From the NCBI RefSeq assembly GCF_003710905.1, contig NZ_RHHV01000010.1:124001-188000 (forward strand): a stretch of 64,000 nt of DNA. The letters are read 5' to 3'. The DNA comes from Brevibacillus parabrevis (GTDB lineage Bacteria; Bacillota; Bacilli; Brevibacillales; Brevibacillaceae). The position numbers were made by a program, and so were the translations under genes. Below are positions 58,096 to 64,000 of the stretch, piece after piece (within the stretch, counting starts at the first letter, position 1; each line of letters opens with the position of its first letter). The notes beneath the pieces were generated by a model. That model was not told where the DNA came from. It saw only the letters and a program-made list of their open reading frames with translations, and did not search any database.

Positions 58096-59649
58096 ATGAC
58101 AACAAGTGAAAAACAACGTCAACAACAGGCTGAATTACATAAAAAATTATGGGCGATGGCTAATGACCTTCGAGGTCAAATGGATGCTAGTGAATTCAAG
58201 GATTATATTCTAGGGTTAATTTTCTATCGTTACCTATCAGAAAAAGTAGAAGCACGTGCAAACCAATTATTAAGGGAAGATAACATTTCTTATGCTGAAG
58301 CATGGGAAAATGAAGAGTACCGCGAGGACTTAGCAGAATATCTTATTGATGAGTTAGGTTATATAGTAGAACCACAATTTTTGTTCTCATATTTCCTTAA
58401 AGAAATTGAAAAAGGAGTAAACGGCAATTTTGACGTAGAAATGCTTCAAAACGGTGTAAAAGCAATTGAATCATCAACATTAGGTACAGAAAGTCAAGAC
58501 GACTTCCAAAACTTATTTGATGACATGGACTTAACATCATCACGTTTAGGTCGCACAGTTAAAGACCGTTCAAATCTTATAAGTAAAGTCATCGTCAATA
58601 TTGCAGAAATTCCATTTGAACAAGACAATGCAGAAATCGATGTATTAGGTGATGCGTATGAGTACATGATTTCTCAGTTCGCTGCAAACGCTGGGAAGAA
58701 GGCGGGAGAGTTCTATACGCCTCAACAAGTGTCTAAAATCTTAGCGAAGATTGTGGCTGCTGGAAAAACAGAAATTCGTGATGTTTATGATGGGGCTTGT
58801 GGATCTGGCTCGTTACTATTACGTGTAGGAAAAGAGGCAAAGGTACACAAATATTACGGACAAGAGAAAGTTTCGACAACATATAACTTAGCTCGAATGA
58901 ATATGCTGCTACATGGTATTCCCTACCAACGCTTTGATATTAGGAATGCTGATACATTAGAAGAACCACAACATATCGAGCAACGCTTTGAAGTGATCGT
59001 TGCAAATCCTCCATACTCAGCAAAATGGAGTGCTGACGACAAATTCAAAGAAGATGAACGCTTTAGTGCTTATGCTAAATTAGCACCAAAATCCAAAGCT
59101 GATTTTGCATTTATTCAACATTTTATTCATCAATTGGATGATAACGGTAAAATGGCTGTTGTGTTACCACATGGTGTCCTATTCCGTGGTGCAGCAGAAG
59201 GAACAATTCGTAAATATCTGATAGAAGAAAAAAATTACTTAGATGCTGTAATTGGCTTACCAGGAAACGTTTTCTATGGTACAAGTATTCCAACTTGCAT
59301 CCTTGTATTCAAAAAATGCCGTAAGCATGATGACGATGTATTATTTATTGATGCATCTAATGAATTTGAAAGAGGGAAAAATCAAAACCTTTTATCAGAT
59401 GAACACGTTGAGAAAATCATTGCCACATTCTTAAGTCGCGAGACAATCAACAAGTATTCTTACGCAGCAACATTAGAAGAAATCAAAGAAAATGATTATA
59501 ACTTAAACATTCCTCGCTACGTGGATACATTTGAAGAAGAAACAACAGTTGATTTGCAAGCAGTAGCACAACGCTTGAAAGTAATTGATGATGAAATTGC
59601 AGAAGTGGATCGAGAGTTAGAGAAATACTTCAAAGAGTTGGAGGTATAA
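58096..59649 (+). CDS. hsdM: Type I methyltransferase M subunit
   Basis: N6-adenine DNA methyltransferase of a type I system, 517 residues. The SAM-binding motif is DVYDGACGSGSLLLRVG (residues 229-245) and the catalytic NPPY is at 304-307. The N-terminal helical domain (residues 1-170) and the GEFYTPQ segment before the motor are typical. TTAAGGAGG precedes the ATG. Only two bases separate it from hsdS, so they are coupled. It methylates the target set by HsdS. Confidence 0.95.
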   Translation: MTTSEKQRQQQAELHKKLWAMANDLRGQMDASEFKDYILGLIFYRYLSEKVEARANQLLREDNISYAEAWENEEYREDLAEYLIDELGYIVEPQFLFSYFLKEIEKGVNGNFDVEMLQNGVKAIESSTLGTESQDDFQNLFDDMDLTSSRLGRTVKDRSNLISKVIVNIAEIPFEQDNAEIDVLGDAYEYMISQFAANAGKKAGEFYTPQQVSKILAKIVAAGKTEIRDVYDGACGSGSLLLRVGKEAKVHKYYGQEKVSTTYNLARMNMLLHGIPYQRFDIRNADTLEEPQHIEQRFEVIVANPPYSAKWSADDKFKEDERFSAYAKLAPKSKADFAFIQHFIHQLDDNGKMAVVLPHGVLFRGAAEGTIRKYLIEEKNYLDAVIGLPGNVFYGTSIPTCILVFKKCRKHDDDVLFIDASNEFERGKNQNLLSDEHVEKIIATFLSRETINKYSYAATLEEIKENDYNLNIPRYVDTFEEETTVDLQAVAQRLKVIDDEIAEVDRELEKYFKELEV

Positions 59650-59651
59650 AA

Positions 59652-60851
59652 ATGCATATTCCTTCGTTAAGATTTAAGGAGTTTGAAGATGAATGGATTT
59701 TTACTACATTGGGAAACTGTTGTAAATCAATATCATACGGTTTAAATGCTGCGGCCAAGCCATTCGATGGTGAAAATCAATACATTCGTATAACAGATAT
59801 TGATGATGAAAGTAGAAAATATATAAAGAATAATAGGGTTTCACCAGATGGGGAACTAACTGATGAGTATTTATTAAAAGAAAACGATATAGTATTTGCA
59901 CGAACCGGGGCAAGCACAGGTAAATCTTACATTTATAAAAAGGAAGATGGAAAACTATACTTTGCAGGGTTTTTAATTAGAGCACGAATTGAAGAAAAAC
60001 ATAATGCCAAATTTATTTATTATCAAACAATGACTCAATCATATAATAATTGGGTTAAAGTAATGTCTATGCGTTCTGGGCAACCTGGTATCAATTCTAA
60101 GGAATATGCATCCTATCATTTCTATCTACCTAGTTTAGAGGAACAAGTGAAAATAAGTAGCTTTCTTGAGAAATTTGATTCGAAAATCCAACTTCAACAA
60201 GAAAAAATCAACTTGCTGAAAGAACAGAAAAAAGGCTATATGCAGAAGCTTTTTAGTAAGAAATTGCGATTTAAGGATGAAAATGGGGCTGATTTCCCTG
60301 AGTGGAAAACTAATATTAAAGCTGATGAATTATTTGAGTCAGTTTCTAATAAAAACCACAATGGTGATTTTCCTGTCCTTTCTGCTACTCAAGATAATGG
60401 GATGGTCTTAAGAGATACTTTAGAAAGACATATGGCATTCAGTAATGAGAATTTAAAATCATACAAACTTGTAGAAACGAACGATTTTATTATTAGTTTG
60501 CGTTCTTTCCAAGGCGGCATTGAGATTTCCAATTTACAGGGTCTAGTAAGCCCTGCTTATACAGTATTTCGTAAAAAAGGTAAAAAGATTTACGAACCAT
60601 ATTTCGCGAAATTTTTTAAAACAGATTCTTTTATCCAGCGATTAAACACGACAACTTATGGTATTAGAGATGGAAAAGCAATTAGCTATAAAGATTTCGC
60701 TACACTTAAATTCAATATTCCTACTCTAGAAGAGCAAAGAAAAATTGCTGAGTTTCTAAATTTATTGGATAATAAAATTCAAAATGAACAAGAAAAATTA
60801 TATTTATTACAAAAACAAAAACAAGCTTTCATGCAACAAATGTTAATCTAA
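59652..60851 (+). CDS. hsdS: Type I specificity subunit
   Basis: DNA target recognition subunit, 399 residues with the full two-domain plan. Recognition domain 1 spans about residues 1-165 and is closed by LEEQVKISSFLEKFDSKIQ and a coiled coil. Domain 2 spans about 215-360 and is closed by LEEQRKIAEFLNLLDNKIQ and a second coiled coil. Two different domains imply an asymmetric bipartite target. The target cannot be read from sequence. Confidence 0.93.
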   Translation: MHIPSLRFKEFEDEWIFTTLGNCCKSISYGLNAAAKPFDGENQYIRITDIDDESRKYIKNNRVSPDGELTDEYLLKENDIVFARTGASTGKSYIYKKEDGKLYFAGFLIRARIEEKHNAKFIYYQTMTQSYNNWVKVMSMRSGQPGINSKEYASYHFYLPSLEEQVKISSFLEKFDSKIQLQQEKINLLKEQKKGYMQKLFSKKLRFKDENGADFPEWKTNIKADELFESVSNKNHNGDFPVLSATQDNGMVLRDTLERHMAFSNENLKSYKLVETNDFIISLRSFQGGIEISNLQGLVSPAYTVFRKKGKKIYEPYFAKFFKTDSFIQRLNTTTYGIRDGKAISYKDFATLKFNIPTLEEQRKIAEFLNLLDNKIQNEQEKLYLLQKQKQAFMQQMLI

Positions 60852-60866
60852 TCATAAAAAAACAAA

Positions 60867-60903
60867 AACAGCACCTCTTTTACTATTTAGAAAAGGTGCT
60901 GTT
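60867..60903. terminator. Hairpin after hsdS
   Basis: AACAGCACCT pairs with AGGTGCTGTT. The T-rich tail is on the minus strand (TTTTTGTTTTTTT); on the plus strand it is a hairpin without a T run. Confidence 0.5.
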
Positions 60904-61215
60904 CCAAATTTCGTGAAAAACCCCATTTACATATGATACGTTTCATCACGACTAATGTAAGGAAGAAAAACCCGTATCTTTTTATGATTGTTCTTGTCCT
61001 TCCTCGCAAACATTGAGTTCTAAAATTTTAATCCTTTCTACATGGTTTTATTAGTCAAATTTCCGTGCCAAGTTGAAATTATAATCCATTTTAAACCATT
61101 TGAAGGAACGGCTTTATATCAAAGGTCTGACCGGATTTATTGCTAATCAGTTCGTGTCATTTCGAGCAAAATTAATCAAGTTCGAGATGGAGGGAAGCAT
61201 CGGTTAAGCTTAATA
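60904..61215. other. Right end of the hsd island, no gene
   Basis: AT-rich, no supported reading frame. It holds the CGTGCCAAGTTGAA repeat at 61064 and the right sufB scar. Confidence 0.5.
61172..61207 (+). other. Right attachment scar: second copy of the sufB 3' end
   Basis: Codes for the same [11 protein letters not shown] and stop as the real sufB end at 53523-53558. Homology starts at the Leu codon and ends at the stop. No start or upstream sufB sequence is present, so it is a leftover of the integration site, not a gene. Confidence 0.8.
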
Positions 61216-61665
61216 TTATAGACTTTTCCTGCTCCTGCTGGGCTGGTTGCCCATGATTTGCCCATTTTGGACGTACCTCTCGTAAAGGGCGAGTGCGTCG
61301 TTTTCAATCTTATTAGTGATGTGTAAATACGTGTCCGCTGTGACTTTGACGCTTGCGTGCGTGTCCTAGTCGCTCGGACACGTATTTTATATTTGCGCCG
61401 GTTTTGAGAAGATGGACCGCGTGGGAGTGCTTTAAAGCGTGCGGAGACAGAACCGGAAGCTCGGCCCGCTTGCATACCTCTTTGAAGTATTCTCGCACGC
61501 TGTTCTTTGACTTTGGCGTCGAAATGTAAGGCGTCGAGTTGAGCGGATAAACCAGCGTTTTATTGATCGTTAAGCGGCCGGTTTCGGTGTCAATGTCATC
61601 CCAAGTTAACGTCAGCGCTTCATCGATCCGAAGACCGGTGCGGGTCATCGTGGATTGGAAGGCTA
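61216..61665 (-). pseudogene. Tyrosine integrase remnant, right
   Basis: C-terminal catalytic part of a second, different integrase, reading toward the sufB scar. AFQSTMTRTGLRIDEALTLTW carries the first Arg; SPHALKHSHAVHLLKTGANI carries the His region. After SERLGHA the frame shifts; the other frame gives VTADTYLHITNKIENDALAL and a C-terminus ending QPSRSRKSL. The N-terminal part is lost. Codons are less AT-rich than in the left remnant. Confidence 0.82.
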
Positions 61666-61725
61666 TACAAGGAGTTCATAAAGAAAAGAGAATGACCTGT
61701 CGATATGAACTTTTGTAAAAAGAGA

Positions 61726-61763
61726 GTAACCCGCTAGTTAGATTCTCAACTAGCGGGTTACTC
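61726..61763 (-). terminator. Long hairpin terminator
   Basis: AGTAACCCGCTAGTT and its exact complement AACTAGCGGGTTACT pair over 15 bases around an 8-base loop. CTCTTTTTAC follows on the minus strand, so it ends the transcript of the gene at 61782-62381. Confidence 0.8.
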
Positions 61764-61781
61764 CTGTTAAAACGTCATGAT

Positions 61782-62381
61782 TTACTGCTGCAAAGGATTT
61801 TTGTCATCTTTATGACTTTCAATTATGTCGACTATCTCATTTAATTGGAATTTCTCTCTTTTATTGTCAACTTTATCATTTTTAACTTTAAATTTTCCTT
61901 GGTAGGAACCCACTATTGCATAGTGATCAGTAGAGTTTGTTTTGTTCGCTGGTGAATCATCAACATTTAGAAATAGGAGGACTTTCTCGTTTTCAGTAAA
62001 TTCTGGTGCATTTTCCATATCCATAATTACGTTTTCTGTTTCTCCACCGTAAACACGAACTACGACTTCGTCTAATTCCTTACCTTTATGCGTTTTGTTT
62101 ACTTTTATTGTGATATCTCGATAAATTGCATCTGCATCCTCAATCACTTCTGGCTCATTTCCATCCTCTGTATTCCATTGTGGCTGTGTAATGTGATTAA
62201 TTTTACCTTCAATGATTAAGGAACTTGCTGCAGCCAGTTCCTCAGGTGATAATTCGATTAACGTACCTTCAACACGAATTGTTGACTTGGTTACATTATA
62301 TGTGTCGTAAACCACATAACCAAGGCCAAAAGCTAAAATCATAGAAGAAGCGATTATTCCGCTTTTAATGTTCATTTTCAT
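61782..62381 (-). CDS. Exported hypothetical protein next to a metalloprotease
   Basis: A 199-residue protein with one N-terminal membrane or signal helix (about residues 8-27, SGIIASSMILAFGLGYVVYD). The rest is acidic and hydrophilic with beta-strand-rich segments (ADAIYRDITIKVNKTHKG, EKVLLFLNVDDSP). I do not recognise a family. AACAGGAGGTAAAA precedes the ATG. It follows the metalloprotease gene by 34 bases on the same strand, so the pair is likely co-transcribed. AT-rich like the neighbouring island. Confidence 0.65.
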   Translation of the reverse strand: MKMNIKSGIIASSMILAFGLGYVVYDTYNVTKSTIRVEGTLIELSPEELAAASSLIIEGKINHITQPQWNTEDGNEPEVIEDADAIYRDITIKVNKTHKGKELDEVVVRVYGGETENVIMDMENAPEFTENEKVLLFLNVDDSPANKTNSTDHYAIVGSYQGKFKVKNDKVDNKREKFQLNEIVDIIESHKDDKNPLQQ

Positions 62382-62415
62382 TATTTTTACCTCCTGTTAT
62401 TTTTAATCCTAGATG

Positions 62416-63012
62416 CTATTTAGAGTGGTTAATCACATAAGCATCTTTATCATATTTTGAGAGAGGAATTTTCACTTGATCCTTATCTAAAGTTGCATAC
62501 ATAACAGCCGGTTTATCTGCTAAATGACCAATCCCAAGTACATGTCCCATTTCGTGAGTCATGATGGTTCGTAGGTGGAATGTATTTGAATCAGGTTTAG
62601 ATCCGGTCGAATAGGCAAAAGATTCGTTGACTACTATATCTGCTTCGATAACATAGTCATAACGGTTGATATAAGCTCTTGTTTCGGCAAGTTTACCACC
62701 AGTAGTCCCAAGAGAGGCTGTGTAGATTATGTTTATCGCATCTTTTTTTGACGAAGCAATGTCTGTTTTTACAGGACTTTCCTTTAGATAATAGACGGGA
62801 TCATCAACATTGTTCCATTGGTTATCAGCTGTTATAATCGCAGTTCTCTCACTTTTAGTGATTGATTTATCCAATGTGTATTCATAATCCTTATTAGGGT
62901 CCCACTTTGCAAATGCAACATCAGCATTACTTGCTTCTGCAAAACCATAACCCAAAGCAAAAAAAGCTCCTAAACACGATGCTAACAAGATTGATTTCTT
63001 AAACAAATTCAT
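62416..63012 (-). CDS. Secreted matrixin-like zinc metalloprotease
   Basis: Small exported metalloprotease of 198 residues from the ATG with AAAAGGAGAG upstream. The signal peptide is residues 1-28 (KKSILLASCLGAFFALGYGF). The zinc site is HEMGHVLGIGH with His153, Glu154, His157 and His163, and the Met-turn is Met171 in KPAVMYATL, typical of metzincins of the matrixin/M10 group. There is no long propeptide with a cysteine switch. Targets are unknown. Confidence 0.85.
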   Translation of the reverse strand: MNLFKKSILLASCLGAFFALGYGFAEASNADVAFAKWDPNKDYEYTLDKSITKSERTAIITADNQWNNVDDPVYYLKESPVKTDIASSKKDAINIIYTASLGTTGGKLAETRAYINRYDYVIEADIVVNESFAYSTGSKPDSNTFHLRTIMTHEMGHVLGIGHLADKPAVMYATLDKDQVKIPLSKYDKDAYVINHSK

Positions 63013-63354
63013 GGTAACTCTCCTTTTTAATAATAATAAAAACAGCACAATTTAAAATATACCAACAAATACCAAATTTTGTAAGTATATGTTTTTTGCA
63101 TTTTTCTACAATATATTACATATTATTCTTTTGGTTATTGTGTATCAATTAATGGGAAATCCGAAAAATCTATTCTTTAAAAAAAATCGTGCCACTAGAA
63201 TGCTTTTTAGTCTTGGATCATGCTACAATGCTGGATCAAGTAACAGAAAAAGCGACAACATAAGCGCGGAAGCCCTGCTTCGGATTTTGAGTCCGAGGTA
63301 GGGCTTTTCTATTATTGGGACAAATGTATGATTGTGAAAAAGTGAGGTGATAAA
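63013..63354. other. Gap with an orphan plus-strand terminator
   Basis: No protein gene is supported. It must hold the minus-strand promoter of the metalloprotease. On the plus strand a TACAAT (63224-63229) is followed 45 bases later by a strong hairpin terminator, which could define a short RNA. Confidence 0.4.
63271..63309 (+). terminator. Hairpin terminator without an upstream gene
   Basis: AGCCCTGCTTCGGA pairs with TCCGAGGTAGGGCT (G-U and one mismatch) around a 7-base loop, followed by TTTCT. Confidence 0.7.
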
Positions 63355-63504
63355 ATGACCTGCGATTTAAAAGATGTTGGCGAAAGACCGCAAATCCTAT
63401 TTACTGGACCTGAAAGGAAAATGGATGATGGTTCGGGATTGTACGCATCATGCCCCACATGCCCCGTGAACAATCATCGTGCAACGAGTCGAGAACACCC
63501 GTGA
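63355..63504 (+). CDS. Small protein with CPTC motif, unknown
   Basis: A 49-residue frame starting ATG 63355 with GAGGTGAT upstream. It reads MTCDLKDVGERPQILF at the start and has Cys-Pro-Thr-Cys near residue 33 followed by an Asn-Asn-His. It could bind a metal. No family is recognised; it may be a chance frame. Confidence 0.35.
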   Translation: MTCDLKDVGERPQILFTGPERKMDDGSGLYASCPTCPVNNHRATSREHP

Positions 63505-63545
63505 CAAAACCCCCACCAAACCCGTACATAACAATGACACGAAAC

Positions 63546-63575
63546 AAAAAAAGAGAGGCATGATCGCCTCTCTTT
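63546..63575 (-). terminator. Terminator after the peptide gene
   Basis: AAAGAGAGGC pairs with GCCTCTCTTT across a 6-base loop, with further T on the minus strand. It lies 9 bases after the stop of the 40-codon gene. Confidence 0.85.
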
Positions 63576-63584
63576 TCACAACGA

Positions 63585-63707
63585 TTACCAATCCGGCTCC
63601 ACCAGATAAGGCTTCGCTTTTGGCTTTGCAGCGGCACTGACGTCTTCTGATACGACGGGCGAGGAAAAGAACAAGACAAGAGCAAGAATCCAAAGAATCT
63701 TTTTCAT
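63585..63707 (-). CDS. Secreted 40-residue peptide precursor, Phr/NprX-like
   Basis: A 40-residue product starting at ATG 63707 with a strong AAAGGAGGAAAG site. It begins MKKILWILALVLFFSS, a clear export signal, and ends in the short polar tail AAAKPKAKPYLVEPDW, with a possible cut after an Ala near residues 25-27. The gene lies 23 bases after the TPR protein on the same strand and before a terminator. Size, signal, C-terminal tail and place match precursors of RNPP-type signalling peptides (Phr, NprX, PapR). The active form cannot be known from sequence. Confidence 0.68.
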   Translation of the reverse strand: MKKILWILALVLFFSSPVVSEDVSAAAKPKAKPYLVEPDW

Positions 63708-63730
63708 GAAGCTTTCCTCCTTTTCTATGT

Positions 63731-64000
63731 TTATATAATATTATCACATATATCTTCAAGAATTTCCATATTTTTGAAAGATAGATTTTTGTTGTTTGTG
63801 CGATGGTGGCGGAGGAACAGGCGGATGCCATCGATGACCTCGGAGGTTGTGCCCAGTTGTTTGAAATATTTGATGCTTTCGCTCAGGCTGTGAAATCCTT
63901 GATCGAACTTCTCCAGCGAGATCAAGCAGAGTGCCTTGCGCCTGTAGTATTGCGCCAATGTTTTCATTCGATAAGGATGTTGCGGCGTGGCTTCCGGGAG
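63731..64000 (-). CDS. TPR protein C-terminus, probable RNPP-type regulator (partial)
   Basis: The last 89 residues of a protein whose start lies beyond the window's right edge. The visible part is helical with TPR-like repeats (YYRRKALCLISLEKFDQGFHSLSESIKYFKQLG). Such C-termini are found in Rap phosphatases and in NprR/PlcR-type regulators, which bind a secreted peptide encoded just downstream. Whether it has an HTH or phosphatase domain cannot be seen. Confidence 0.6.
   Translation of the reverse strand, partial: LPEATPQHPYRMKTLAQYYRRKALCLISLEKFDQGFHSLSESIKYFKQLGTTSEVIDGIRLFLRHHRTNNKNLSFKNMEILEDICDNII

Noticed and set aside
63089..63301. 70-codon plus-strand frame with a hydrophobic start
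   Set aside because: No ribosome site, and it runs through the terminator hairpin at 63271-63309.

Overview
The window looks like chromosome from a spore-forming, S-layer-bearing Firmicute of the Brevibacillus/Paenibacillaceae type. This rests on two GerABC-type germinant receptor operons, an SLH-domain protein, S-box (SAM) riboswitches, a FadR box identical to the Bacillus pattern, and Bacillus-like protein families with moderately GC-rich codon use. The genus is an inference; no rRNA or tRNA gene is present to confirm it.

Layout. 1-2.6 kb: end of an ABC-2 permease and an SLH protein. 2.7-8.4 kb: FadR-controlled fadN-fadA-fadE for fatty acid beta-oxidation. 8.5-16.2 kb: two divergent ger operons, each with A-, B- and C-type subunits. 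16.2-24.2 kb: methionine salvage, as mtnW-mtnX-mtnB-mtnD on the minus strand and mtnK-mtnA on the plus strand, each behind its own SAM riboswitch. An ECF sigma/anti-sigma pair lies between the two. 24.2-30.1 kb: an acetyltransferase and a BmrCD-like heterodimeric multidrug ABC exporter with an MFS pump. 30.1-36.9 kb: CAP protein, sppA-yteJ, an orphan amino acid ABC ATPase, a polysaccharide deacetylase, a DUF2797 protein and an acetyltransferase. 37.3-48 kb: Spx/ArsC-like protein, aminotransferase, ykuU/ykuV-like thiol redox genes, gcvH, a chemoreceptor, small genes, an M20 peptidase and pckA. 48.3-53.6 kb: sufCDSUB for Fe-S cluster assembly.

The sufB 3' end is an integration hotspot. An AT-rich island of about 7.6 kb, carrying a type I restriction-modification system (hsdR, a half-length hsdS-like gene, hsdM, hsdS), lies between sufB and a second copy of the last 11 sufB codons plus stop. 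Each sufB end copy is followed at once by a decayed tyrosine integrase on the minus strand, which suggests two successive integrations. Beyond the second scar lie an AT-rich matrixin-type metalloprotease with a partner gene. At the right edge is the C-terminus of a TPR protein followed by an unreported 40-codon secreted-peptide gene, arranged like a Rap/Phr or NprR/NprX quorum-sensing pair.

The most unusual signals are: (i) three 20-bp bipartite palindromes (TGWTAT-N8-ATATCA), spaced 40 and 42 bp apart, directly before the half-HsdS gene, which suggests that an HsdS-derived protein may control its own restriction operon; (ii) the tandem sufB integration scars; (iii) the peptide/TPR pair; and (iv) a nested palindrome of about 205 bp after gcvH.
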